From Paroedura picta (lineage: Eukaryota > Chordata > Lepidosauria > Squamata > Gekkonidae): a stretch of DNA of 64,000 bases. This document shows, in pieces, positions 34,771 through 48,200 of this stretch (position 1 is its first letter; each line of letters opens with the position of its first letter). Position numbers and translations under genes: made by a program. Below the pieces are notes generated by a model. The model did no database searches. It was not told where the DNA came from and saw nothing but the letters and a program-made list of their open reading frames with translations. The DNA lies in assembly GCF_049243985.1 (NCBI RefSeq), contig NC_135384.1, positions 10,722,501 through 10,786,500 of the forward strand, read 5' to 3'.

Positions 34771-37700
34771 ATGTTCTCACGGAAGTTGCTGCTGCTTTTA
34801 CTGCTGTGCCATGTGACGTGCAAGAAATATCCCATGCAGTGCACCACAGCAGTTGATCTTCTCCCAATTCCGCATGCATTTTATCAGCCAGGTGACCTGA
34901 TTGTGGGTGAGATTGTTTCTCAAGTCATGTATTTATACAGCATCCCGTCATTTACCGAAGAGCCCACCAATTTATTCATTTCTGAACCTTTGTAAGTCAC
35001 ACTTTCAAACTCTTCATGTATTTTCTTTATTCCGCTATCAATGTGTAGGCTTAGATTTCATCAAAGTAGCACCAAAGAAGCCGACAAGAGTTTGAACATA
35101 TCTGTTATAAAGAGAGAGAGCCAGTTTGGTGTAGTGGTTAGGAGTGCGGACTTCTAATCTGGTATGCCAGGTTCGATTCTGCGCTCCCCCACATGCAACC
35201 AGCTGGGTGACCTTGGGCTCACTACAGCACTGATAAAACTGTTCTGACCGGGCAGTGATATCACTGCTCTCTCAGTCTCACCCACTCCACAGGGTGTCTG
35301 TTGTGGGGAGAGGAATGGGAAGGCGACTGAAAGCCGCTTTGAACCTCCTTCGGGTATGGAGAAGGGGCATATAAGAGCCAACTCCTCCTCCTCCTCCTCT
35401 TCTTCTTTGGCTTTGTATTAATTTCAAAGGCCATGTCTAAATATTCACAGAATAGGAGGATTTTAGAGATGGACCTGAAGCCAGTGAAAAAGCTGAAATC
35501 ACTGTGGGGTCAGAGAAGCAAAAAGAGGCAATCAGAACACTATATTAATAGGTGTATCTATATTAAGAGCAAGATGGGGACGGTTTCTGTTGTGACAGTG
35601 TAAAAATAACCTACAGAGGCAGGATATATCAGGGTACAGTAATGCAGGGCAATGAGAGGTAGGGAGTATGAAGGTCAAGAAGGCTTTCAACCTCATCTAT
35701 AATTCTCCTCGTAGATCAGTGTCAAAGAATTACCAGCACAACTTGGCCTTAGTTTTTGCCCTAAAGGAGATCAATGGGGACCCCAACCTCTTACCAAACA
35801 TCACTTTGGGCTTTCGTATCTTCAATAGCTACTTCGATGCAAAGATGACCTATAAAGCTACCTTGAGCTTTCTTTCTTCACAGCACCAGTTTCTCCCCAA
35901 TTTCAAGTGTGGGGCACTGAACACTCTCATTGCAGTCATTGGAGGGCTGACTTCACTAATATCTGCCCATATTGGCACCACACTCAGCATTTATAAAATA
36001 CCACAGGTAGGCCATCCGTTCAGAGCTATGGAAGTTCCACTGCTTTGACATATGTTTCAATAGTATATTTCATTATTTCTGAACAAAGTTTGTATATATT
36101 TTTCCCTAGCTCATTTACGGATCATTTTCCCGAGTGCAAGGAAACCAGTTGCTGCTTCCTTCCATGTATCAGATGGTCCCCAGTGAAGCCACTCAATATA
36201 TGGGGGTCATCCGCCTCTTTCACCACTTCAGATGGACTTGGATTGCACTCTTTGCTCAGGAAGATGACAATGGAGACAGGTTCGTGGAGGTCTTGGTGCC
36301 AATGCTCTCTGAGAATGGCATCTGTGTTGACTTCATTGCAAGGTTACCATCACAGAAATATGTTGCACATGATGGGGATGATTTTTCAAGGCACGAAGAG
36401 TTTTTTGCTGCTTATTTTGACAACAAAGCTAATGTGTGGTTTGTATATGGAGAAGACTCATCCATGATAAGTTTGAGAATAGTGTTGCTTGTAATGCCCT
36501 TCTTTTCATTTCCTCCCGTGCATAAGGTATGGATAGTGACATGCCACTGGGACTTTGCATCAGTGTCTGTCCAAAGAGTGTGGGATATAGAAACCTTCCA
36601 TGGTGCACTATCCTTTACAGTTCACTCCAGTCAGCCACCAGGATTCAACAGATTCTTGCAGTCCGTAAGTCCTTCCTGGGCAAAAGGAGATGGTTTTATC
36701 CAGGACTTCTGGGAGCAAGCATTCAGTTGCTCCCTGAAACTCTCCACTGTTCAAGGGGACAACAAGGAAATGTGCACTGGTGCGGAGAAGCTAGATTCTA
36801 TTCCAGACATTTTGTTTGAGATGAGTATGACTGGCCACAGCTATAATGTCTACAATGCTGTCTATGCTGTAGCACATTCCTTGCATGCCATCTATGTATC
36901 CATATTTAAATGCAGAAGAAGGGAAGAAGGGAAGATTCCAGAGATATGTGACGTGCAACCATGGCAGGTAATTGCATTTCAAACAGATTCAAGTGGACTG
37001 CTACCTTGGTCTGAATACCAGAAGCACATTCGGGTTCAGTAGCATCTTCAGGATCAATGTTGATTTATCGAACGCATAACTTCTGAGTGCTGAAAATCTT
37101 CACAAAAACATTGGGGAAATAAAAGTGTCAAGGTTAGTAATTGTGACAGACACTGTCCGAATTGAGGAAAGAAATAATTAAAAATAGATAAGGCAAGCAA
37201 CTAGTCTCTTTCAATTATGTCTTTCCACAATTGGGAAAGTGTCTGCCATTAATTACTATCCTTCAGACTTTTTTTTCTCTTTTTTTCTTTCTTTTTTTTT
37301 TTAACTTCTACTGAACCGAAAGGACTGATTCCCTTTTTTAGCAACAGTGATCATATGGCATCATTTGGATGTCACTGCACAGTTTACTAAATTGCCACTA
37401 ATTTCTTTTTGTCTTGTCTGTATTATTATGATCCTTATTCCATTTTGTCGGAGGAATTGTGCATGCACTCGAAAGTTCCATCTGACTACATTTTTGTTGT
37501 TCTTTAAGGTGCTATTGGACTCTGATTTTGTGTTACATTTCCAAGGCAAATTGCTAATTCTTCACTTGATTATAATTAAATTATTTATCTTTGCGTATTT
37601 CTTCATGTCCATTTGAAATGATTTTCCTAATACATACCTTGTAAACATATAGTAACATAGAAAGAGAGTCTACATGAATGATAAAGAGCAAAAAAATAGT

Positions 37701-40700
37701 CAACATATCAATATGCCTGAAAACCTTGAACCTGAATAATTATTCAGCACTGGCCAAAGAAAGCTTTTCTTCATTGTGCAGGAGAAAAGCATTAAAACAG
37801 CCCATCAGGAACAGCTTTTAGCTGAGAGATTGATACAAGGAGTGTCTCTTTAGCTACTTTCTAAAAGATTGGAATCTATTAAAGAGCCAAGGTAGGAAGG
37901 CTGGGTCAGGTTGATGGAATATCATGTTCAGGTGTTTGGTAATCTATTGTTTGGATAACCTGATCTTAGTTAACTGGGGGGTTTATAAGCAAGAAAAAAC
38001 AGCCCATTGTATTCTACTTCAATCAAAGCCAATGCAGATCCCTCTTATCCTCTATGTCTAGTGTCCCATTAGCTTTTGGAGACTAGAGGAAATATCTGGC
38101 CACTATATCCAGATAACCTGCAAAAAGCAAAGACTAGACAATCATGGCCAAGTGAACCCTCAACAGGCAGGATCACACCTGGAGAGTTCATCAAAATTGA
38201 GAAAGTTAACGATGAACTACGGACTTCTAAGGCTTAATCCAGTTACACATCCAAGATAGGAGACAAAATCCTTGGGGAGGATTCAAATCCAATTCTGAAA
38301 AGGCCAAATCTTTTGGTTGAAATTGTCTGATCATCACTGAGTTACCATTGTAACCCAATGATCTTAGCAATTTCACTCAAGTCACAGACAATGACCATTT
38401 ACCTGATTTGGTTGACATGTACTACTAGTAAAGTAGTAGTACTAGGAGGAGGAGGAAAAATAGGAGGAGCAGCAGCAGCAGCAGCAAAGGTGGGCAAGTA
38501 TAAATAGATTATTCTGGCTAGTACATGTCAACCAAATCAGGTAAATGGTCATTGTTTGTGACTTAAGTGAAATTGCTAAGTACATTACTACGATTCTACT
38601 ATTATTATTATATTATTCAAAAATTATTTAAAATTTGGCCTCTAAAACTTAAAAGAGTTCAAACAAAAATAATTATTAAAATTAAGAGCCTCTTGTGGCG
38701 CAGAGTGGTAAAGCAGCAGAAATGCTGTCTGAAGCTGTCTGACCATGAGGCTGGGAGTTCAATCCCAGCAGCCGGCTCAAGGTTGACTCAGCCTTCCTTC
38801 CTCCTGAGGTTGGTAAAATGAGTACCCAACTTGCTGGGGGGGAAACGGTAATGACTGGGGAAGGCACTGCCAAACCACCCCGTATTGAGTCTGCCATGAA
38901 AACGCTAGAGGGCATCGCCCCAAGGATCAGGCATGACCCAATGCTTGCACAGGGGATACCTTTACCTTAATTATTAAAATTATTTGTAAAATCACCTCCC
39001 CTGTCTAAGTCGGATATTACCAGGAAGGTAATCCATGTAGGATGGATTTCAGTTAATTGGATGGGCTCTCAAGTGTCCACTAGATGGCCTCAACCAAAAC
39101 CCTGGTAGGAAACCTCTGTCTTACAGGCATTACGGGACATTATGAGTCCGGATTTCACTTCAAAGGGCATTCCACCAGACTGGGGGCAGGGTAAAAAAAA
39201 AAACTCTAGGCATGGTTGTGACCAGTTGTACCTCTCTGTGACTATTTTGTACTCTGGTAGCTGCATCATTTTCTAAGGAGCATCAAGTTCAACAACAGTG
39301 CTGGAGACACTGTGTGTTTTGATGAAAATGGAGAACTGAATGTTGGTTTTGACATTACAAACTGGGTAACATTCCCAAATGGCTCTTTTGCAAGAGTGAA
39401 AGTGGGAAGGCTGGATCCTCAGGCTCCTCCAGGCAAAGAGGTGACCCTTCATGACGATCAGATTGTGTGGCACAGAACCTTTAACCAGGTAAGACAAAGG
39501 GGCAGATTCTTGAGTGCATGAAGTGTAGAAGAACTTACACGTTTTAGTCCTGTCAATTGAATTCCAATTTATTAGATCAAGGCCCTCTTGGTAGTTATAA
39601 ACACATAAATTTTTCTCAGGTGAAAAGATTGTTGTTTCTGCTGCTTATTTCTTTCCATCAGACTTTGGTATACTTGTCTCTGGGTACCATTGACTTTTCC
39701 GTTTTAGGACAGAGGCTTTTTGAGGTTAAGAGGTATGACTTGAGATGGTGGTTAGGATCGTAAAGAGGGTCGATGCACATGTTACTAATGACCCTTTTGT
39801 ATTATGGCCAGGTGGTGCCCCTTTCTCTCTGCAATGAACGTTGTCCTCCTGGCTATAGCAAGGAAAAGAAGGAAGGGGAGAAGTTCTGCTGCTATGATTG
39901 TGCTCCGTGTCCAGAAGGAACCATTTCACAGGATGAAGGTAGGAAGCATAACACATGATATCCTTCATTAGAGTCTGTTCCACAAAATGGGTTTAATGAG
40001 AAGTTGTATAGCTCTGTGATATTGAAGGAATGGGAATGTCAGTCAGCCCCACTTTCTCCTCCTTGAACAATGAGATTGTATTGTTTTTTCAAAAATTAAG
40101 AAGTGCCCTGGGTCATGGGCATGTTATAACCGAAGATATTTATCTTTTCCTCTTTCCCAAAGTTGCATAGCTGTGCTGATCATAATACTCCAAACAGCCA
40201 GTTTATACCCTGAAGCCCTTGCCCTATATTTGGATGTGTGCTTCCAGATTGTATATACAGGGATGGAAAGGGGCAACACGTGGATTTTCATCTTTGGTAC
40301 ATGAGAACTTAAATCCTAAAAGACGAATGTTTTGTGTAGCTTGCACAAAGAGAGTGCTGTTGGTGAGACTGTGATATATCCTCCCAATCTCCTCTCTAGA
40401 AAGTCTCCTATATCAAGAGATGGTGTGACTTCCCTTGAAGATTGCAGGTGGTCACTTCTAGGTGAGATCATGCCATCTGTGATTTTTCTCAGAAGCTGAA
40501 ACATATAAATCCTAAATTAAACATGTTAATTCTTCATATCAGTGGAAGAAGTTTTGCAAACATAATGCCTATATTACACATATATTCAAATAGCGACTAG
40601 GATACTTAACTGATCATTGTTACTTGATCAAAGTTCTCTTTGATGTTATATATATGTTACATATTGCCATTCTATAATCACCATGAAATATCAATCTTCT

Positions 40701-41609
40701 TTTTCAGATATGGTCGATTGTATTAAATGTCCACAAGATCAGCATGCCAATATCAAGCTAGATCAATGCATCCCCAAAGTCTTCAGTTTCCTGTCCTACA
40801 AAGAAATATTAGGAATTGCCTTAGCTTTGTTGTCTATGTCTTTCTCTGTGATCACAGCTTTGGTGCTTGGGATTTTCATAAAGCACCAGGAGACTCCCAT
40901 CGTCAAAGCCAACAATCGGAGCCTCACCTACGTTCTCCTCATCTCCCTTCTTCTCTGCTTTCTCTGCTCCTTGCTCTTCATTGGAAGACCTTCCCAAGTG
41001 ACCTGCCTTCTCCGACAAACTGCTTTTGGCATTGTCTTCTCTGTGGCCCTGTCCAGTGTGTTGGCCAAAACCATCACTGTTGTTTTGGCCTTCATGGCTA
41101 CCAAACCAAGATCCAGGATAAGGAGATGGTTTGGAAAGCGAATGGCAACTTCTGTGGTCATTTTCTGCTCCTTCATCCAAGCAGGAATTTGCACTCTTTG
41201 GCTAAGCACTTCCCCTCCCTTCCATGACATGGACATGCATTCAACTACTGGGGAAATCATACTGCAGTGTAACGAGGGCTCTGCTACCATGTTTTACTGT
41301 GTCTTGGGCTATATGGGCTTCCTGGCCACTGCCAGCTTCACTGTGGCTTTCTTTGCTAGGAACTTACCAGACAGTTTCAATGAAGCCAAGTTTCTCACCT
41401 TCAGCATGTTGGTCTTTTGCAGTGTTTGGTTGTCCTTTCTTCCAACCTACTTGAGCACCAAAGGGAAATTCATGGTGGCTGTGGAGATCTTTTCCATATT
41501 GGCCTCCAGTGCTGGCTTACTGGGTTGTATCTTTACCCCTAAATGCTACATCATTGTTCTGAGGCCAGAGCTAAACACCAGAGATCAATTAATAAGGAGA
41601 AGAAAGTGA
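34771..41609 (+). CDS. Vomeronasal type-2 receptor, gene 4 (six exons, complete)
   Basis: Exons 34771-34991, 35715-36006, 36110-36967, 39261-39488, 39812-39938, 40708-41609; 875 residues. The ligand domain groups with genes 3 and 5 ([23 protein letters not shown]). Distinctive residues: CTTAVDLL in exon 1, [18 protein letters not shown] in exon 3, [10 protein letters not shown] and GKEVTLHDD in exons 4-5, and ARNLPDSF where the others have ARKLPDSF. In exon 6 the stretch [17 protein letters not shown] to [11 protein letters not shown] is close to gene 6 at nucleotide level, unlike the rest of the gene, which points to gene conversion. Intron 1 carries a SINE and intron 3 an inverted duplication. 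No disabling change seen. Confidence 0.93.
35110..35405 (+). repeat. tRNA-derived SINE (family B) in gene 4 intron 1
   Basis: Full-length from 'gagagccagtttggtgtag' to a (ctcctt)n tail. At the right edge the tail joins 'tttggctttgtatt', so about 230 bases of intron downstream of the SINE are deleted relative to gene 2. Confidence 0.75.
38363..38580. repeat. 61-bp inverted duplication around a flipped segment, gene 4 intron 3
   Basis: The left arm 38363-38423 (starting cttagcaatttcact) and right arm 38520-38580 are reverse complements with two mismatches. The 96-base centre is the reverse complement of the CTC-rich, 'tactactacta' sequence found in the normal direction in genes 1-3. The arms could form a long hairpin. 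Confidence 0.88.
38685..38968 (+). repeat. tRNA-derived SINE (family A) in gene 4 intron 3
   Basis: Positional equivalent of 7122-7404; box A 'tggcgcagagtgg' and box B 'gagttcaatccc' present. Confidence 0.72.
39085..39200 (-). repeat. L2-like LINE 3' remnant, antisense, in gene 4 intron 3
   Basis: Same block as 7521-7635, immediately followed by an A-run near 39193. Confidence 0.5.
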
Positions 41610-41699
41610 CAAGAATATAAGATTATTTTCACTTTCAAAATACGGTAGCCCATTGTGGGTTGGGAAATTCTTGTTGACTGGAAAATTCCTACATATTTA

Positions 41700-41960
41700 G
41701 AAACCTAGTGAAGGGGAGCTCACCACCACCTGAGGCATTAGAAGAAGATAATTTTTACTTTCATAATATGGTAGCCAACACTGGGTTGGGTTATTCCTGC
41801 AGATTTACAATTCTAGACTTGGAAGGGGCCATGCAGGCCACTTAGTTCAACCCCTGTTCAATGTACGATCAGCCTAAAGCATCCAAGACAAGTATCTGTC
41901 TTACCACTGCTTGAAGGCTACAGTGAAAGGGAGCTCACCACCTCCTGAGGCAGTAGATTT
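41700..41960. repeat. CR1-like fragments in the 3' flank of gene 4
   Basis: Corresponds to the double block after genes 1 and 2, but the first half is internally deleted: 'aaacctag' joins 'tgaaggggagctcacc'. The second half (about 41800-41960) is complete. Confidence 0.45.
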
Positions 41961-42097
41961 AAGGTAAAGCCTGGAGACAGTATAGTTTGTGGACACACAT
42001 GACCTTAGTGAAATACAATGCCATGAATTTCACCTTCAAAGCTTCCATATATCTCGGGGAAACCAATTTTACTTGTCTGGAGAACACTTACAAATCA

Positions 42098-42335
42098 CTC
42101 AATATGATACAAAAACATTTATTCTATAGGGACAAGGGCCATTACAAAGCATAATTAACACAATATGGTACAAATATGAACAATACAATATTTATCCAAT
42201 ATATATTTTATCTATCTCTTTATCTCTTCATCTCTTTATCTCTTTATCTCTTTATTTGATTTTTGGTACATTGATTGCATACATCATTTTGTTTTATGTA
42301 TATCAAATCTTATGCTAATAAAGGTATCTGAATCT
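42098..42335 (+). repeat. LINE fragment (family B)
   Basis: Same element as 10229-10516, with 'gctaataaaggtatctgaatc' at its end and near-duplicate flanks on both sides. Confidence 0.55.
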
Positions 42336-43010
42336 ACAGTGCCATGAATTTCACCTTGGAAGCTGCCATATGCCCCAGGAAAAGCAATTTTACTTGTCTG
42401 GAGAACACTTTCAAATCAGGGAGCTCTTCTGCTCCACCTAAGGGCTGGTAATCCTACTTCAGGCTTATTTGTGCAAAAGCTCAATAAATCACAGGTCCAT
42501 ATGAGGCTTGTACACAATTTGGGTGGCTCTACTATATTACCTGAACCTCTGAAGGAAGTGGAGTGGTTCGGTATCTTGAAAAACATCCTCACAAACTGAA
42601 ATTAAATGTTTTTAAAGCACAACTTGTTGGAACCATTTCACTTTCCTTTCGCTGAGAAGTAAGAGAGCATCTTCTGTGATCAGCCACAAAATCTTTGCTG
42701 AGTATCATAAGCTCATCATGCCAAAAGCCATATTAGATAGTCAGATAGAATGATTTAGATTAGATGGTCAGATAGAATGATTTAGGAAGGGCTGAAATTA
42801 AAATGTGACATTGAAACAAAATGTCTAGAATTGCATATTCCCCCCAACCAAGAATTGCCAGACAATTCTTTTACCAGAGGGAAACTGGTTGGACAGCGTC
42901 ATTGGTGGTGGTGTGACATCACTTCTGGGTTTCTGGACATGAGATCCATTCTCTCTAGAATTCAGTGACCATTCTGTGGTTTTCCATTAGTTCATTGTGA
43001 AGCGAGATGT

Positions 43011-43348
43011 CTCTTTAGAGCATATATTGTTCCACTGCCCTGCTTATGTTGACATTTGTAGCAACTTGACTGAACCACTCCTTAAAAAGTTGCCAGAACA
43101 TCATGATGTAGATCGAGCAAAGAGGCTGCTAAGTGATGAGTCCCCCCAGGTGACAACTCAGCTGGCTAAGATTTGTGCCGCCACCATAAAAATCCGATGC
43201 TGTAAAGTAGCATAGTTTTAAGCTCTATTTAATGATAAGTTTTAATTTATATTACATTAAATGACGATATTCTTTTGATCTCTTATGTATCAAATTCATA
43301 TAACTTGGTCTGAACGACTGTAATAAAGTTTGATTGATTGATTGATTG
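43011..43348 (+). repeat. LINE 3'-end fragment (family A)
   Basis: Same as 22201-22541: EHILFHCPAYVDICSN, then the 'taataaagtttgattgatt' tail. Confidence 0.7.
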
Positions 43349-45242
43349 TCAATGATGATTTTTCAAAATTTGGATTTCTTATCATATATGCCTGCGACAG
43401 GGGACAGATATAACCTTTCATACTTACAGACCATAGAGGGGTGACAAGCATTCTCTCTGCATGCAAAACCAATAGTATGTTTCCATTACATGCTGTACGC
43501 TCAACACATGAAGAGCTGGATATAATCTCGCAGCAAGAAATACAAACTGATATGCATTCAACATCAGGTACCATTAATACAATATCTTTATGTTCAAATT
43601 TTGGGCCACTTTGTGTTTTCTAATAGTTTAGGTTTTAAATATATGTTTGTTTCCAAATGGAAATGAATCTCTCGACTTTATAAAACAGCAGAACGACTCA
43701 GTTATTCACTAGGCACATGGGAATGGACATATGCACTCTACGGAAACGCTCCGCATTATGTGACCAGGGGGAGTGTTGTTTGTTTGGTTGGGATCTTTCC
43801 TATTTTGTCTTGGAGTAGGAATACAGTTCCAAGGCCAATATGCATCATTCTTTTTCGGATGCTGGAGGGTTTAGGGCTTAATTGTTACACCTTATTTTAT
43901 CCATAATGCAGAAAATGACATCATAGGATGTAGCGGCATCAGCGCTGAAAGTTTCACCTCCGGTAAAATCATATCTCAAGTTCAACACAGAAGTTCAGTT
44001 TTCCATTGTCAGACATTGGCTTTGATCCCTAACAGGACCTGCTTCATTTACAATTCTTGACCAAGGGTCACTTGGGGAACTCAGAAGAACCAGAAGCTGC
44101 CTAAACAAGCCACAATGAATGGGTTTGATACCATCACAGATTTTCACTTCAATTATTACAATTGCAGACATACATATCAATTTAAATTGTGAGAATTTCA
44201 ATGGCCATCTGAGACCAAGGCCACCACCATAATTAGGAAGGCACATCACAGTCATTACAGTTCTTTCTCTTGCTTGACAAAACATTGCCAGCGGCTATTT
44301 TTTAAGAATTGTGCATAATATAATCCCCATCAATGAGCAGGGTTCTGATGCAAGCATAGAGGGGGTTCTGTCAATCTCCTATATCGATATGCGTAATATA
44401 GGTTTTTAGGTAGTTTCCCACTTGTCCTGATGTGGATGGTTCTGAGTAGAACATTGTTGTTAGCTCTGAGAAGCTCATCAGCTTCTGCCTTGTTACTCCT
44501 TAGATGGGAAGCCACCCAGAAAGTCCACAATTACTCTGTAGAGGAAGGCAATGGTAGAAAACCTCTGTTCTTGTCTTGAAAACTCAGGGGGGTTCTCGGG
44601 TGTTTGTGCAGCTTAACTCCACTATCTACCAACATTGTCTTAGGCTGATTGCCTCACAAATGTTAACCCTTCAAAAGGTTCAGAGGCATGGCATCTCCTG
44701 GACCAAAAGCCATGTGAGCTGGAAGTTCAAGTGTAGAAGAAACTAGGTGAGACTGAGTGAAGACACAAGGGGGATTGAGCATCTGATCTCTTCTCTCTCC
44801 TCCTCTGCCTTTCACATCCACTTCATTTTGGGGAAAAAGGGCCATGGCAGTTTCCCCACCAACTGTGGCATATTTTGCAATTTTGGAAGAGTGAGGAGAA
44901 ACTCTTTGCAACAATTTGGCCTTCATCAACTCATCTGCTGCTTAGATCACCAAAGGTTTGCTTTACAATTTACATTTAAGAAAGAGAATCAGTTTCAGCT
45001 GTGGGATTGGAATACAGCTGTTTTAGTGTCAGTCTGGACAAAGAGATGAGAACAGGAGAGAGAATGGCGATCCTATTGTACAAAGTCATGAAGGTCAAGG
45101 GACAGAGACAAGCAACCACTACCTGAACTTTCTGTTCGTAGTTCCAAATAGGTTAAACGAACACCAGCAAAGTTGTACATACATCTATGAAAAGTCAGAA
45201 CAAAACTGGTACTGATGAGCCAGGGAGAAAATTAAGGAAAAG
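43349..45242 (+). promoter_or_regulatory. Conserved 5' flank of V2R gene 5
   Basis: Colinear with 1182-3084; the antisense open frame is kept at 43995-44285. Most similar by eye to the gene 2 flank in its first part and to the gene 3 flank nearer the gene, suggesting a mosaic. No other gene seen. Confidence 0.35.
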
Positions 45243-48200
45243 ATGTTCTCACGGAAGTTGCTGCTGCTTTTACTGCTGTGCCATGTGACGTGCAAGAAAC
45301 ATCCCATGCAGTGTGCCACAGCAGTTGATCTTCTCCCAATTCCTCATGCATTTTATCAGCCAGGTGACTTGATTGTGGGTGAGATTGTTTCTCAAGTCAT
45401 GTATGTATACAGCATCCCTTCATTTACCGAAGAGCCCACCAATTTGGTCATTGCAGAACCTCTGTAAGTCTCTCTTTCAAACTCTTCATGTATTTTCTTT
45501 ATTCAGCTAACTATAAATATGTAGGCTTAGATTTTATCAAAGCAGCACCAAAGAAGCCGACAAGAGTTTGAACATATCTGTTATAGTATACTCCCTTTGT
45601 GTAAGGTAAGTTTCTTTTTTTTTTTCAGAAGAAAGTGAAAATTAGGCTTTGTCTTGTAGAACAACATCTCTAATAGGATAAATGGAGGGCAGCAGAAGGA
45701 GCAGAGGGAGGTGGAACTGAGTGAAAGAGGAAAGGATGAGTTTTTATATAGATTTTCTGGATGTGGCTTTGTATTAATTTGAAAGGTCATGTCTAAATAT
45801 TCACAGAACAGGAGGATTTTAGAGATGGATCTGCAGCCAGTGAATAAGCTGAAATCACTGTGGGTGTCAGAGAAGCAAAAAGAGGCAATCAGAACACTAT
45901 ATTTAGAGGGGTATCTATATTAAGAGCGAAATTCGGATGGTTTCTGTTGTGACAGTGTAAAATTAACCAACAGAGGCAGGATATATCAGGGTACAGTAAT
46001 GCAGGGCAATGAGAGGTAGGGAGTATGAAGTTCAAGAAGGCTTTCAACCTCATCTATAATTCTCCTCGTAGATCAGTGTCAAAGAATTATCAGCACAACT
46101 TGGCTTTAGTTTTTGCCCTAAAGGAGATCAATGGTGACCCCAACCTCTTACCAAACATCACTTTGGGCTTTCGTATCTTCAATAGCTACTTCGATGCAAA
46201 GATGACCTATAAAGCTACCTTGAGCTTGCTGTCTTCACAGCACCAGTTTCTCCCAAATTTCAAGTGTGGGGCACTGAACACTCTCATTGCAGTCATTGGA
46301 GGGCTGACTTCACTAGTATCTGCCCATATTGGCACCACACTCAGCATGTATAAAATCCCACAGGTAGGCCATCCATTCAGAGCTATGGAAATTCCACTGC
46401 TTCGACATATGTTTCAATGGTATATTTCATTCTTTCTGAATAAAGTTTGTATATATTTTTCCTTAGCTCATTTACGGATCATTTTCCCGAGTGCAAGGAA
46501 ACCAATTGCTGCTTCCTTCCATGTATCAGATGGTCCCCAATGAAGCCGTTCAATATATGGGATTTATTCGCCTCTTTCACCATTTCAGATGGACGTGGAT
46601 TGCACTCTTGGCTCAGGAAGATGACAATGGAGACAGATTTGTGGAGGTCTTGGTGCCAATGCTCTCTGAAAATGACATCTGTGTTGACTTCATTGCAAGG
46701 TTACCATCACAGAAATATGTTGCACATGATGGGGATGATTTTTCAAGGCACGAAAAGTTTTTTGCTGCTTATTTTGACAACAAAGCTAATGTGTGGTTTG
46801 TATATGGAGAAGACTCTTCCATGTTAAGTTTGAGAATAATATTGCTTCTAATGCCCTTCTTTTCATTTCCTCCCGTGCATAAAGTATGGATAGTGACATG
46901 CCACTGGGACTTTGCATCAGTGTCTGTCCAAAGAGTGTGGGATATAGAAACCTTCCATGGTACCCTATCCTTTACAGTTCACTCCAATCAGCCACCAGGA
47001 TTCAACAGATTCCTGCAGTCCGTAAGTCCTTCCTGGGCAAAAGGAGACGGTTTTATCCAGGACTTCTGGGAGCAAGCATTCAGTTGCGCCCTGAAACTCT
47101 CCACTGTTCACGGGGACAACAAGGAAATGTGCACTGAAGCGGAGAAGCTAGATTCTATTCCAGACATTTTGTTTGAGATGAGTATGACTGGCCACAGCTA
47201 TAATGTCTACAATGCTGTCTATGCTGTAGCACATTCTTTGCATGCCATCTATGTATCCATATTTAAATGCAGAAGAATGGAAGAAGGGAAGATTCCAGAG
47301 ATATGTGACGTGCAACCATGGCAGGTATTTGCTTCTCAAAGATTGCATTTCAAACAGATTCAAGTGGACTGCTATCTTGGTCTCAATACCAGAAGCAAAT
47401 TCGGGTTCAGTAGCATCTTCAAGATCAATGTTGATTTCTTCAACGCATAAGTTTTGAGTGTTGAAAATCTTCACAAAAACATTGGGAAAATAAAAATGTC
47501 AAGGTTAGTAATTGTGACAGACACTGTCTGAATTGAGGAAAGAAATAATTAAAAATAGATAAGGCAAGCAACTAATCTCTTTTAATTATTTCTTTCCACA
47601 ATTGGGAAAGTGTCTGCCATTAATTACTATCCTTCACACTTTTTTTTCTCAAACTTTTTTTAAGTTCTACTGAACCGAAAGGACTGATTCCCTTTTTTCA
47701 CAAAAAGTGATTGTATGGCATAATTTGGATGTCACTGCACATTTCTTCACTTGATTATAATTTAATTATTTCTCTTTGAGTATTTCTGCATGTCCATTTG
47801 AAATGATTTTCCTAATACATACCTGATAAACATATAGTAGCATAGAAAGAGAGTGCAAAAAATAGTCAACATATCAATATGCCTGAAAACCTTGAACCTG
47901 AATAATTATTAAGTGCTGGCCAACTGTTAAAGCTGCATACCTATTCAATAGTAAAATCAAATTCCTGCAATCATTAAAACATCAGTATTGAATCCAAAGA
48001 AAGCTTTTCTTCATTGTGCAGGATAAATCCATTAAAAACAGCCCATCAGGAACAGCTTTTAACTCAGAGAGTGGGACAACTATTGTGTCTTTAGCTACTT
48101 TCTAAAAGATTGGAAACATTTTCCCAAGACTATTTCTCTACACTGGAATGCCAGAGCCTCATGAGAAAAGAACCAGTAACTGCCCCCCATTCAGTGTTCC

